Shown: piece by piece, positions 26,109-36,065 of the stretch
Numbering within the stretch: position 1 is the first letter of the stretch
Layout of the letters: the number at the start of each line of letters is the position of its first letter
Assembly: GCA_963719465.1 (NCBI GenBank)
Contig: OY970386.1
Coordinates: 434,001-498,000 of the forward strand
Reading direction: 5' to 3'
From: JALHUB01 sp963719465
GTDB lineage: Bacteria; Chloroflexota; Dehalococcoidia; DSTF01; JALHUB01
DNA: 64,000 nucleotides
Position numbers and translations under genes: made by a program
The notes under the pieces: model-generated
The model's input: only the letters and a program-made list of their open reading frames with translations
Told to the model about the DNA's origin: nothing
Database searches by the model: none

Positions 26109-28955
26109 ATGCCTAGAGACGTTCGTCCCGGTATTTATGTTGGACTGGGTGGATCGGGAATGCGCGTTGCCCTTCAGATCAAGCGCCTCTTCCTTGAGCG
26201 CTTCGGTGAAGTGCCGCCCGTCTTCCGCATCCTTGTCTTTGACACGGACGATGAGCGGAAGGAGGAGCAACTCACTCGCGTCGATGGTGAGCCGGTCACG
26301 CTTGATGACAGGGAGTTCTTTCACATCAAGGTGCCAATCGCCGGAATCGAGAGGAGATACGACAAGACTGAGAACATTCACCGCTGGTTTCCATACGAAG
26401 AGCTTGCGGAGATTGCCCGAAAGGTCAAAGACATCGATCAGGGCGCGCCACAGAAGGTGCGAAAGGTCGGTCGTCTGGCTTACTTCCAGAGCCACGCTTC
26501 CATCAGAGAAAAGGTAGATGCCGCCTGGGATCAGGTAAAGAATCAGAAGATATTAACCGATGCCATTGAGCACGGATATGAAGTTAACGACAAAGGACAC
26601 ACGGTGTCGGTAGACTTCTATGTCGGAAGCTCATTATGCGGCGGGACCGGCTCGGGAATGGTGTTGGATCTCGCAAGCTACATCCGGGCTCAGGGAGAAG
26701 AGACCGACAGCCCTGTTCAGTTGCACGCCTACCTCTTCCTGCCAGGCGCCTTCAGTCTAAAGGCTGATGAACAGCAGATGGTCAAGGCCAACGCCTACGC
26801 TGCCCTTAAAGAGGTGGACTTCGTTACGAGCGAGAAGGGCTACCAACTCGACGATCCTGCCGGCGGGGGAAAGAAGATCCGCGTGGGCGGCAAGCCATTC
26901 CCCCGCTGCTTCTTAGTGGATGGTGAGCAGCAGGCAGGACCAACGCTTCGGCAAGTGGCCGACCTTGCGAAGGTGGTAGCAGAGGCCATCTTCCTCAGCA
27001 CCTGTAGTCCTGTCGGTGAGAAGGGCAAGAGCTGGTTAGAGGGAGGCGTGGACTACCTGGGCCATGAGATAGATGGAAGACTCGCGGCCTATAGTAGCGT
27101 CGGCGTGGCATCGCAGTTCGTTCCGCGGGAGGAACTGCTTGCGTACTCCGTCAACCGACTGGCAACGCAAGTCATCGACCGGCTACTCGATCCGCTGCAG
27201 ATCGAGAAGCAAGAGTCAGCACTTAGCAGGAAGCAACTCGAAGAGCGGCGCGACAAAGAGATCGAGGATGCCGTCCGCAGTTTTCTCGATGCGCACAAGC
27301 CAGAGGTCTACCTGACAAGTCTAGGTGAAGTGGCATACGGCCTTGAAGTAACACCGGGAGCAGTAGGCAAGACATCCAGGGACAACCTGAGAGCGAAGCT
27401 CCTCACAATCCGGACACATCGCAAGAATGAACTGCTGCCGGAAGCGCGCGCGAACGTCAGCAAACGCGCTAGCGTGCTGGCGAAGGAGTTCGGCAATGCC
27501 GTCGCGGGCGAGTGTGAGAGACACGCCAATAACCCGGAGGAAGGTCCGAACTTCGTCAGGGCGTTCCTGGAGAGGCTTCGGGAATCGTTGAAGGAGAAGT
27601 CGCGAGATCTCATGAAGCATGCCGATGGGCTAGACTCTCAGTCGGCAGTCTTCGAACGGAAGCTCGAGGCTGAGGAGAAGCGGTATGGCAATGCGGCGAA
27701 CAGCTGGTTGAGCTACAACGTTTTCAGGCGCGCCGCTCGCCTTCGCGGACCAACCAGTTGGTCCAGAGCATTGAACGAATCCCTGGACAACCAGCTCAAC
27801 ATAAGCAAACTTCAGAACGTACAGATGATCATCGACACTGTCTGCGGAATCCCGACCAAGTTCGAAGGTGTCACAACCGCCCAGGACCTTCACGAGCGCT
27901 ACGCCCAACTCTGTACCCGATTGATGGAGATGAGAGACGAGTTCATCAAGACTGCCGACAGGGCGCACGAAAAGCTGGTACAACGTCAGACTTTGTTCGA
28001 ACGCTCTCTTATTCAGCCCAAGGAAGTCGAGAAGCTGTATGAAGGGAAGGCGCCGGAAACAGAGGGCGTGCTGGAGCGATTGGCTAACACGCCTAACGCC
28101 CCGAAGATCCACTCTTGGGTTGATGAGGATCTCGACAACATCAAGAGGATGTTCAAAGACCATTGCGCTGCGTTCTTCGACGACTTCAAGGAGCTGTCTT
28201 TGGAGGACGGCATCAGGTTGAAGGGCACGACTGCTCGCGACGTGTACGATGAGCTTCAAGGCGCTTCTAACCCCTGGCTCTCCTACAGTGAAGCTGAGTT
28301 GAATTCGGCGGGACTCCCCGGTGAGCAGAAGATCCTCGGCATCGGTGACCGCGACCGGTCAGACCTAATCAAGGAAACAAAGGAGGGGGTGCAATCAGCC
28401 GTCATCAACGACCGCAGCCAGGCGGTATTCTGTCAGCTCGAGCACGGCTTCACTGTGAGGAGTCTCAGACACATTGCCGAGTATCGCAGGGCATACGTTG
28501 ATGAGCTCAATCCAAAGGGCGGCGCCAAAATGCGCTCCCTTCATCTGGACCCCAAATTCGAATTCTGGCGAGACCCGGACAAGGAAGAGGATATCCTGGA
28601 CAACATCGTCGGGGGCCTGGCAACCAGCGCCTTGCGTTTTGAGTTGACGCCATCCGGCAAGTGGGTGCTGCTCTGTGCCGATGGAGAGCAAGGCTTTGTC
28701 CTGGGACAGCAAGGAGACAAGGAATACGCGCTGATTAGTGCGCTCCGGAGGCTCCGTGGCGATGAAGACGCCTGCAATGCGGTGAAGAAGGCAGTTGGAA
28801 CGCCGCACTTCGAACTGCCAAAGACACAGGAATTCATCACCTCGAACGATGACGAACCGGGGCCGGCAATGCAAGAGATACTGGCAAGACTGGGGAACAT
28901 CGTGAAGCAGTTGGGGCAAGCGCGTGCTCGGAGTTATGCCGATGAACCGTCCTGA
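26109..28955 (+). CDS. Tubulin/FtsZ-superfamily GTPase, Tubulin_2-like
   Basis: 948 residues; AGGAGG lies seven bases before the ATG. The N-terminus has the nucleotide-binding Gly loop IYVGLGGSGMRVALQIK (12-18 core GLGGSGM), then FRILVFDTDDE (44-47 FDTD) and the tubulin signature CGGTGSGM at 177-184, inside YVGSSLCGGTGSGMVLDLAS. This is the same order as FtsZ (GxGGxG ... GGGTGTG) with the G-x-G triplet reduced. The N-terminal GTPase half is followed by about 600 residues of mostly helical, coiled-coil-prone sequence not found in FtsZ. A family of this type linked to VWA proteins was proposed in the literature as part of a membrane-remodelling system. Whether it polymerises cannot be told. Cytoplasmic; the next gene overlaps its end. 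Confidence 0.85.
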   Translation: MPRDVRPGIYVGLGGSGMRVALQIKRLFLERFGEVPPVFRILVFDTDDERKEEQLTRVDGEPVTLDDREFFHIKVPIAGIERRYDKTENIHRWFPYEELAEIARKVKDIDQGAPQKVRKVGRLAYFQSHASIREKVDAAWDQVKNQKILTDAIEHGYEVNDKGHTVSVDFYVGSSLCGGTGSGMVLDLASYIRAQGEETDSPVQLHAYLFLPGAFSLKADEQQMVKANAYAALKEVDFVTSEKGYQLDDPAGGGKKIRVGGKPFPRCFLVDGEQQAGPTLRQVADLAKVVAEAIFLSTCSPVGEKGKSWLEGGVDYLGHEIDGRLAAYSSVGVASQFVPREELLAYSVNRLATQVIDRLLDPLQIEKQESALSRKQLEERRDKEIEDAVRSFLDAHKPEVYLTSLGEVAYGLEVTPGAVGKTSRDNLRAKLLTIRTHRKNELLPEARANVSKRASVLAKEFGNAVAGECERHANNPEEGPNFVRAFLERLRESLKEKSRDLMKHADGLDSQSAVFERKLEAEEKRYGNAANSWLSYNVFRRAARLRGPTSWSRALNESLDNQLNISKLQNVQMIIDTVCGIPTKFEGVTTAQDLHERYAQLCTRLMEMRDEFIKTADRAHEKLVQRQTLFERSLIQPKEVEKLYEGKAPETEGVLERLANTPNAPKIHSWVDEDLDNIKRMFKDHCAAFFDDFKELSLEDGIRLKGTTARDVYDELQGASNPWLSYSEAELNSAGLPGEQKILGIGDRDRSDLIKETKEGVQSAVINDRSQAVFCQLEHGFTVRSLRHIAEYRRAYVDELNPKGGAKMRSLHLDPKFEFWRDPDKEEDILDNIVGGLATSALRFELTPSGKWVLLCADGEQGFVLGQQGDKEYALISALRRLRGDEDACNAVKKAVGTPHFELPKTQEFITSNDDEPGPAMQEILARLGNIVKQLGQARARSYADEPS

Positions 28956-31900
28956 TGTCTGGCCGGCAATCGTACTTGGCGTGGGGGACACGGGCGCGGA
29001 ATTCCTGAAAGAATTCGAGAACTCTCTGCCTCCCGCATATCGACAACGCGCCGTGGTATGGAAGCATGTCCAACAGAGGGATAAGGATTTCTGCTGTGGG
29101 GAAGACACGTTCCCATCGGCGGACCAAGCCAAGATACGGACATATCTGAAGGGGCTCGTGGATGTCTGCACGGACTGCGCTTCAGAAGCGCAGGCGTTCA
29201 GCGAAGGGATGTTACTGGCGCGAAGCAATCCGGTGATCTACATAGTTGCCGGCCCGGACGCTGGCGCCGCGGAGATAACGAAAGGGCTCTGCGAGGAGTT
29301 CGCGTTCATCGCCTGGGCCGCGTCCCTCGGCCAGCTCCATACCTGTGCCATCGTGCTGGCCAACGACGTTCTCCGATTGGAGGAACCGCAGGCTGGCAAC
29401 TTCAGGAAGCTGATAACCGCGCTCGCCGAGCTTCTTGTGGCGCCTCTCAACGTCCAGGGAAAGCAGAGAGCAATGTCCAGGTTGCATTGCGCCTGGCTTC
29501 TCGGCCATAGAAACGGATCGAACGTCACTTTCAAGGACCATGCGGAACTAATCCGGCTTGGCGCAATGGCTGTAGTAAATCTCATTATCACCGAAGCCGG
29601 TGAGCACCTACACGCGTACCACGGAGCCTCAGAGGATGATCAGGAAGGCTGCGCCGTGGTAGGAAGTTTTGGCCTTGCCCAAATCGGGGTGCCGCAGGAG
29701 GCGCTCGAGGCCCATTTCGGCGCCGATCTGGTGCAAGACGTGGTTGGCGCATTCAACGCGGCGGAAGCCCGCCAACCAGCGATCCCCAAATCTCCACGGT
29801 CATTGCTCGGAGGCGATAGCTTCAATCTACAAGCACTGGCGGTGAGTCTGCGCGCATTATCACCGCTAGGCGAACTGAACCCAAAGCTCCAGGATGCCAG
29901 GCTTCAGGATAGCCTGCATTACGCAGACACGCTTGCTGGGATTGTCGATTGGGTCGAAAAAGCGTCAATCGATGAGGAGCCGGCGAACAAGCTGTTGAAG
30001 CAGCAGCATGACAAGGCCATTCAGCGCCTCGAAGAAGCGATGGATGACCTGATGAAGGCGCCGGGCAGCATCGGGAGCGCCGTCGCCACTGCCCAATCAG
30101 TATCGCAGCATCTCGAGGGAGAAGGAGAGGAATGCGCGCAACAGCTTGGACGCCAATCAACGCGAATCAGCAGCCTCAGGCGTTCCACGGATGAAGCCAT
30201 CGGAGGCGTGCGTGACAGCGCCCTCGACCTGGACGTGTTACAGCACCATTATCTCTCTGCACACATGGGGGCGCATGTCCTCGCCTCTTTGGCCGCGATT
30301 GCCGGCTACACCATAATACCCTGGCTTCTGCTGCAGCTTCTTAGCCCGCTTGTTGGATCCTCGGGACTGGTCTGGGGACTGGTCTGGATCGCCATGCTGG
30401 TAGGACTGGTGGCGGCGCCGCTCCTGAACATCGGCCTGCGCAACCTGGTTCAGAACCTGGAAGACGTCAGACTCGTGCGCGAATCACATTTGATTCTGTT
30501 GCTTCCCGTCTTGCCCCTCATGATTCTGTTCTGCACTGGCCTCGTTGATTCCGGTCGTATGACCGATGGCGATTTCCGGGCCATAGCCTGGGCCAGTGGA
30601 GTTGCACTGGTCATCGTTCTGTGGCTGCTTCCCTACGTCCTCAAGGGACTCTGGGAAGCCCTCGTCGACGCGTTGGAGAGCTTCGTCGGACTTTGCGCGG
30701 ACGTGGTGTTCGGGCTGGTCGTAGTCGTCATCCGGCTCATTAACGTGGTGAGGGCACGGTTTGGCAAGAAGCCGATCTCGCGCCCGGTTGCCTACAAGGG
30801 CAAAGCGGAAGAGACGAAAGGAATTACTTCCCAGACACGAAGTGGCCGCTCGCGGATCGACAGCGTCATCGGGAACGTCCACTGGGTGCAGAGACAGGGG
30901 CAGGTCGCGATCTTCTCGTTGGCCATCGTTCCGCTCTTCTTCCTGCTCGTCGTTGGGGTTGTGGAATCGTTTCGACAAGCCCGTTACCTCGACAGCGGCT
31001 TCGTCCTCTCCCGAATGAACGAGGGATTCTTTAGCCTGGTCAATCTGTCGGTGCTTGGCATCATCCTGATCGCATTGACGTTGACGCTGCTGCTCGACGG
31101 CGTCGGCTATTACCTTCAACTCCGCGACCACGAAAAACGTGTCAGCCATCGGTTTGACTCGGCTTCGACCCTGGTAAACGAGTTGATGCAGGTTCGCACC
31201 GAGCAGCGCGGGCTTCAACTGGCTCAGCCGTGGTTCAAGGCTACCGCCGATTCAGCGAAGACGATCGCGGATAGCGCTTCGACTTTCCAAAGGGACTTCT
31301 TCCAAGAAATGGAGGAGTGGACCGACGAGTCTGCGCGGAGAGCGAGTGAAGCGCAAACTCAGTTGCTCGATTCGGCTGACAAAAGACCGGTGTTCTCGCC
31401 CTTCTTCTCACTCGATGAAGTCCAACAATACTATCGTCGCCGCCTCGGCCAGAATCCCAGCCAGGACGAGGATGAACACGAACAGGCGCGAGGAAGATTG
31501 GCAGAAAGCCTGGTGAGCGAAATCACCACCGCGATCTCCACCTACTGGCGTCGCCCCGACGGCAGCAAACTGGCGGCGGACGAGGCCAGGCGCCAGGTTG
31601 CAGCCAGCGTCGCCAGCGTCCTCCGCCCCGATCTTCCCGAGGAGTTCCTGGCAAACGGAGGGACGGTCGCTCATCCTATTTTCGAGAACTACGCGAGCCC
31701 CTACTGGCACTTCACTCCTGACGTTCGCGGCCTTCGATCTCGAGACATGGTGATCATGTGGGGCCAGCCGAGCCTGGTCCACCTCCGGTTTCCTGACGCT
31801 GAAGTGATCCACGACCCTGTCTCCGCCACAACTCTGACACTTATGAGTTTTGTCTATGGATTGCCGCTTGACGTCTTCCCCGAATGGGCCTATCTCAACC

Positions 31901-31989
31901 TCGCTGAAGACGCCGCAGGCGGAGTAGCGCATGCTGATGGCTTAGAGCGGCCCGCTCCTCAGAAGGTGCCGAAGCATCTCAGAGCATAA
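28936..31989 (+). CDS. Large membrane protein with degenerate tubulin-like N-terminus
   Basis: About 1017 residues from ATG 28936 (GGAG just upstream; the gene overlaps the stop of the tubulin-like gene by 20 bases). Residues 9-20 read WPAIVLGVGDTG, matching in place the Gly loop of the upstream protein, and 101-112 IYIVAGPDAGAA stands where GGTGSG would be, so GTP binding is probably lost. Then come a coiled-coil-like region and five or more membrane helices between about 440 and 720 (ASLAAIAGYTIIPWLLLQLL, LVWIAMLVGLVAAPLLNIGL, LLPVLPLMILFC, VALVIVLWLLPYVL, IFSLAIVPLFFLLVVGVV, SVLGIILIALTLTLLLDGVG), and a soluble C-terminal domain. Probably anchors the tubulin-like protein at the membrane. 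This role is inference from context. Confidence 0.7.
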   Translation: MPMNRPDVWPAIVLGVGDTGAEFLKEFENSLPPAYRQRAVVWKHVQQRDKDFCCGEDTFPSADQAKIRTYLKGLVDVCTDCASEAQAFSEGMLLARSNPVIYIVAGPDAGAAEITKGLCEEFAFIAWAASLGQLHTCAIVLANDVLRLEEPQAGNFRKLITALAELLVAPLNVQGKQRAMSRLHCAWLLGHRNGSNVTFKDHAELIRLGAMAVVNLIITEAGEHLHAYHGASEDDQEGCAVVGSFGLAQIGVPQEALEAHFGADLVQDVVGAFNAAEARQPAIPKSPRSLLGGDSFNLQALAVSLRALSPLGELNPKLQDARLQDSLHYADTLAGIVDWVEKASIDEEPANKLLKQQHDKAIQRLEEAMDDLMKAPGSIGSAVATAQSVSQHLEGEGEECAQQLGRQSTRISSLRRSTDEAIGGVRDSALDLDVLQHHYLSAHMGAHVLASLAAIAGYTIIPWLLLQLLSPLVGSSGLVWGLVWIAMLVGLVAAPLLNIGLRNLVQNLEDVRLVRESHLILLLPVLPLMILFCTGLVDSGRMTDGDFRAIAWASGVALVIVLWLLPYVLKGLWEALVDALESFVGLCADVVFGLVVVVIRLINVVRARFGKKPISRPVAYKGKAEETKGITSQTRSGRSRIDSVIGNVHWVQRQGQVAIFSLAIVPLFFLLVVGVVESFRQARYLDSGFVLSRMNEGFFSLVNLSVLGIILIALTLTLLLDGVGYYLQLRDHEKRVSHRFDSASTLVNELMQVRTEQRGLQLAQPWFKATADSAKTIADSASTFQRDFFQEMEEWTDESARRASEAQTQLLDSADKRPVFSPFFSLDEVQQYYRRRLGQNPSQDEDEHEQARGRLAESLVSEITTAISTYWRRPDGSKLAADEARRQVAASVASVLRPDLPEEFLANGGTVAHPIFENYASPYWHFTPDVRGLRSRDMVIMWGQPSLVHLRFPDAEVIHDPVSATTLTLMSFVYGLPLDVFPEWAYLNLAEDAAGGVAHADGLERPAPQKVPKHLRA

Positions 31990-32085
31990 TGCGGAGTTGG
32001 GCTGAGACGGGCGCTCCGAGTGGCGCCTGCCGCTCGCTCCATCCAGCAACTGTTGCAGGGGCGGCGAAAATGTCGTGAGTGCGAC

Positions 32086-34377
32086 ATGAAACACACTTCG
32101 AAGTTGATTATCCTCCTGGCGATCGTGCTGACAGCGCTGGCGCCGCATCCGCAGGTGCACGCGCAACAGCCACAGCCATTCACGAAGGCGGATCTCCTCG
32201 AACAAATAAGAAGGAACACCATGCCGGACGGGACCGCGCGCCCAGTCGCGCTGCTGGCGATGGCGGGTTCAGGGGTTCGCGGGGACGATACGGAGGCGCT
32301 CCGAAAGCAGGTCGAGAACGGAATAGGGGAGCAACGCCCCGACATAGCTAGTCTCATCGGCGTTTACGCCATTCCCATGACCGGAAAAGCGAAGAGTGAG
32401 AACTCCTTCTTCTCCGACGTCTTCACGTCCACCTGGCGCCAAGTGTTCGGCATGAGTCCTCAAGACATGCCGGTATCCCCCCAAGACGCGCTGAGCTTGG
32501 CCGCTAAGGCCGGGGCGAAGTCATTCTTCGTCGTCGCAAATAGCGGCGGCGAGAATGCAGCCCGGGAGTTCATCAAGCAAATGCTGGCGGCGACGGGAGG
32601 ACGGCTGAATTTTGCCTGCATCAACTGTGCGGTGACTCCCGAAATGAAGAAGCTGATCCTGGACGCAAATCCAGACAACCGCGTATTCGAATGGGTGCCT
32701 GACGTTGTAACGGCATTCCAGCAGCCAGGGAAAAACGTCCTCCCCTTGCCCGGTAAGAATGCTCCTGTGATCAACTTCCCACACGTGCTCCTGGGAAACT
32801 TGCTGAAGACCCCCGTCCTGATACCAAAGCTGCTCGCTCAGCTGATCACCGGCTCTCCGCATCACGGTTTGTACTCGACTGAGAACATCAAGAAAATTCT
32901 CTCCGACGACTTCGGCATGGCGACAGCCGCTGAGAGCGCTCTCGACGATGAGCTGACCCGTAAGGCTCTGGAACAGGAACCCGAACCTCCCGTCGGCAGT
33001 GTCCTGCCTCCCTCTCCAGCCCAATACGACACCGGAAACGGCCCGCCTACTCCCAACGGCGGGGGTGCTGCAGCCATTGCCCCCATTGATTTGGGAGGCA
33101 TCGACTTCTCTCACGTTGAACTCCGTTACTTGTTGGAGGGTAACACCGATGAGGGTGGCCTTCTTGCCGCAGCCGTCCGAGGGACACCCGCTGGCCAGGA
33201 GGCCACTGCCGCTCCCGGCAGCGGCTCGGATCTGGCGTGGAGCTCCTTCCTCGTCTGGCTTTCCTTGCCCGACGACACGTTCTGGGTCAATCTAAACCCC
33301 AACGAGCCGGATCGTATCATCGACGCTGAATTGGGGCAGACCAACGTCGGCCGCATTATGCTCGAAGGCGACCTGCAGCTGAAGAAGGACACCGCCCAGC
33401 TCACCGATCCTCGGACTGATTCCGGCAAGCTCTTTTGGAGTGAGCTCGCCAACTGCGCGCCCTCAGATCAGGGATCTGACGCTGCGCGCAGCTCGCAGCT
33501 AGAGTTGAGCCAGCGAACCTGGATAGTCCCTGGCGATGTCACGGTCTACGCCGACGACAATCAGATTTATGTCTTGGACGCTCCTTTGGACGTCAAGCTG
33601 GAATCCGAGCATGCGGAAGTGACCGGCGGAGACAACGCAGCACAGACTTCCGAGTTCCAACAGTGCGGTGAGGCGCTCCTAAAAAGATTAGTCCTTCCGA
33701 AGCTCATCGAGAACGTGAACACAGCGTCGCAGTACGACGAACTTCGTGAAGTGTTCTATTCGCGAGTCGTAGCAGAATGGTACAAGGACCAGCGGCAGCG
33801 GCAAGACGCTTTTCTCGGCGATCTAATCGATAAGGGGAACGTGGGAGCACTCCCGTCACAACCCGGTTGGACGCCGCAAGCGACCTACAATCGATACCTC
33901 AAGTGCATAGAACCCGACGAGACAGAACACGAATGCGGGTACAACGTGACGGTTGAGACGCAGACTCAAGAAGGAAACATTACCAGGCTGGAGCAGCACC
34001 AATACATAAGCGGAGGCATTGACCTGACAAGCATACCGCTCAAGCAAGTATCGTTGACAGAACTGGCCTCCGAGAAGCCGGACGCGGCTGATCAGGTTTC
34101 CGATGCCATCCTCTGGGGGATCCATCAGGACCCAGATGACTACTGGGCGGGCGGAGCAGTGCTGTTGGCGGCAGCATCCGCCGATTCGGCAAACGCTGCC
34201 GTCGCAGCTCCAGTCGACAAGAGTGCGGCAACGGAGAGAACCGGACATAGCAGCCATTTGGGATTGTGGCTCTTTGGACTGGGGGGCTCCGCCGTCGTAC
34301 TCGCGCTGGCTGGCGGCTGTTGGCTGTTGTTCTGGAGATCCGGACGTGACGACGAGGATCCCGAACTGTACGAGTAG
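32086..34377 (+). CDS. Exported protein with C-terminal membrane anchor, fourth gene of the tubulin operon
   Basis: 763 residues. The start at 32086 gives a clean signal peptide (KHTSKLIILLAIVLTALAPH, cleavage after VHA); an upstream in-frame start exists but would bury it. The large extracytoplasmic part has a Rossmann-like segment near residues 120-190 (AGAKSFFVVANSGGENAARE, LNFACINCAVTPEMK), a Pro/Gly linker, and beta-rich stretches. The C-terminus is a single helix (LWLFGLGGSAVVLALAGGCW) with a short acidic cytoplasmic tail. I do not recognise the family. It begins about 97 bases after the previous gene on the same strand with no promoter between, so it belongs to the VWA-tubulin unit and may be its outside partner. 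Confidence 0.65.
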   Translation: MKHTSKLIILLAIVLTALAPHPQVHAQQPQPFTKADLLEQIRRNTMPDGTARPVALLAMAGSGVRGDDTEALRKQVENGIGEQRPDIASLIGVYAIPMTGKAKSENSFFSDVFTSTWRQVFGMSPQDMPVSPQDALSLAAKAGAKSFFVVANSGGENAAREFIKQMLAATGGRLNFACINCAVTPEMKKLILDANPDNRVFEWVPDVVTAFQQPGKNVLPLPGKNAPVINFPHVLLGNLLKTPVLIPKLLAQLITGSPHHGLYSTENIKKILSDDFGMATAAESALDDELTRKALEQEPEPPVGSVLPPSPAQYDTGNGPPTPNGGGAAAIAPIDLGGIDFSHVELRYLLEGNTDEGGLLAAAVRGTPAGQEATAAPGSGSDLAWSSFLVWLSLPDDTFWVNLNPNEPDRIIDAELGQTNVGRIMLEGDLQLKKDTAQLTDPRTDSGKLFWSELANCAPSDQGSDAARSSQLELSQRTWIVPGDVTVYADDNQIYVLDAPLDVKLESEHAEVTGGDNAAQTSEFQQCGEALLKRLVLPKLIENVNTASQYDELREVFYSRVVAEWYKDQRQRQDAFLGDLIDKGNVGALPSQPGWTPQATYNRYLKCIEPDETEHECGYNVTVETQTQEGNITRLEQHQYISGGIDLTSIPLKQVSLTELASEKPDAADQVSDAILWGIHQDPDDYWAGGAVLLAAASADSANAAVAAPVDKSAATERTGHSSHLGLWLFGLGGSAVVLALAGGCWLLFWRSGRDDEDPELYE

Positions 34378-34592
34378 CCAGGACCGACCGGTGAGCGCTC
34401 TCGAACGCGTCTTGATACTAGACGATTTCGTCTATTCAGCCGAAGACCAGGTCCGGTAGAAGATGTGGTTCAAGCTGGAGCTGTCGTTCGCCCGTTTGAT
34501 GCGTAGGCGGCCGTAGGTGACGCATGGGTCCGGCTGTCTCAGGTTGTCAGAAGCTCGCGTGTGACGGTCGCCATCGTCGAAGGCCAGTGTGG

Positions 34593-35180
34593 TCAAGAGC
34601 CGCTGAGGAAGTACGTAGCCCAATACATCGGGTGGTGCAAATGACGTTGGTCAGAGTTCAGGAACGAGAGTTGTGCTTGCCTGACGGCCTCTGGCCTGCT
34701 TAGACCTCGGTCGACGGAGGCATAATAGGCGCTTACGAATCTCGGGCCATAGCGATCAAAGGTCTCCCAAAGTGCACCCAGGACGGACGCTGCGCCGGCT
34801 TGAAGGAAAGCGGTGACGAGTCCGAGATGCTCTTCTCCTATATCAACCTCTTCCGCTCCACTTGAACATGCATTCATGACGACTTGAGCAGCACGAAGAC
34901 GCGCCGCTCCCAACAATCGAGCAACAGTCAGAGGCCCGTCTCCCAATCACACAAATGATTCTGTTGGTTCTGCTGCATCTGCTCTCGCGTGGCAGGCCAG
35001 GTGGATCGTGCCAGCTCTCGGCGCCAACCTCAGAAAAGACTCGGTCGTTGCATTTTCATCGACCAGCGTCCAGTGTTTCCCCAGGCGCCCTCGCGCTGCC
35101 GATTCTACCTCCTCTTTGGCTTGGACAAGGCCGGCTGAGGTGACTGCGATGCCAAGAAACGGATCGTGCCGCCGCTTTGT
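34593..35180 (-). pseudogene. CHAT-domain (caspase-like) protein remnant
   Basis: Minus strand: FLGIAVTSAGLVQAKEEVES, then HLACHARAD with the catalytic His, an in-frame TGA at about 34950, then LGDGPLTVARLL, VVMNACSSGA with the catalytic Cys, LVTAFLQAGAASVLGALW, and a C-terminal HHPMYWATYFLSGS. These are the conserved blocks of CHAT peptidases in order. The reading frame is the same on both sides of the TGA, so the break is a nonsense change. The N-terminal part is missing: the frame runs into the IS3-family element at 35183. CHAT proteins often act in immunity or cell-death pathways. Here the protein is dead. Confidence 0.7.
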
Positions 35181-35208
35181 TTGGTCTGCACCCCAAATTT
35201 AGTACCAG

Positions 35209-36039
35209 TCATAATGACAGTCCTGCCGGCTCCAACCGCACTGTCTCACTGGTCAGGCTCCTCCGATACTCTTCCGGCGTGAGGTTCCCCAGGGAACTGT
35301 GGGGACGGCTCCGATTATAGTCCACCCGCCACGCTTCGACGATACGTCTCGCGTCGGCCAAGCTCAAGAACCAGTGCTCGTTCAGGCATTCGTCCCGCAG
35401 CCTCGCGTTGAAGCTCTCGATGAAGGCGTTCTGCACCGGCTTGCCCGGATCGATGTGGCGCAGCCGTACTCCTCGCGCATACGCCCACTGGTCCAATGCA
35501 CGGCTGGTGAGCTCCGGCCCGTTGTCCAGGACGATCTCCTCAGGCTGCCTTCTCCGCTCGCGGATGAGCCGCTCCAGCACTTCCACCACCCTCGTCCCCG
35601 GCAGCGAGAAGTCCACTTCGATGGCCAGCGCATCGCGGGTGAAGGCGTCGATGACAGGAAGGAGGCGTATCCTGCGTCCCCAGGCCAGACAGTCGCTCAT
35701 GAAGTCCAGGCACCAGCGCTCGTCGGGAGCCTCCGGCGCCAGGAGGGGTGACCGAGCCTGGCTCGCCAGCCGCTTGCGCCCCCTCTTACGTACGGACAGG
35801 TTCTGCTCCCGATAGAGCCTGTAGACGCGCTTGTGGTTCACAACATTCCCTTCTCTTCGCAGGAGAATGCAGAGCCGCCGGTAGCCGAATCTCCGCCTCT
35901 CGGCGGCGAGCTCCCGTAGACGTTCCTTGAGCGCAGTGTCGTCGCCTCTCCTGCCCCTGTAGCGCAGGGCGCAGCGGCTGAGCCCTACGACTCTGCAAGC
36001 CCGACGTTCAGACATCATCCACTCCCTCTTCAGATACAA
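35209..36039 (-). CDS. IS3-family transposase OrfB (integrase domain)
   Basis: 276 residues in this frame. Following a HTH_21-like N-terminus (RRFGYRRLCILLRREGNVVN), the rve DDE core has D in WCLDFMSDCL, D in VLDNGPELTS, and E in AFIESFNARLRDECLNE, ending VDYNRSRPHSSLGNLTPEEY. The frame continues upstream without a stop to the A6C heptamer at 36072-36078, so the active enzyme is most likely an OrfAB fusion made by -1 frameshifting and the ATG at 36039 is internal. Intact, so possibly still mobile. Confidence 0.92.
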   Translation of the reverse strand: MYLKREWMMSERRACRVVGLSRCALRYRGRRGDDTALKERLRELAAERRRFGYRRLCILLRREGNVVNHKRVYRLYREQNLSVRKRGRKRLASQARSPLLAPEAPDERWCLDFMSDCLAWGRRIRLLPVIDAFTRDALAIEVDFSLPGTRVVEVLERLIRERRRQPEEIVLDNGPELTSRALDQWAYARGVRLRHIDPGKPVQNAFIESFNARLRDECLNEHWFLSLADARRIVEAWRVDYNRSRPHSSLGNLTPEEYRRSLTSETVRLEPAGLSL

Positions 36040-36065
36040 GACAGCCTCCCTCCGGACGGCGGGCC

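Noticed and set aside
34378..34592. Extra gene between the tubulin operon and the CHAT remnant
   Set aside because: Only short frames without start signals or protein features.
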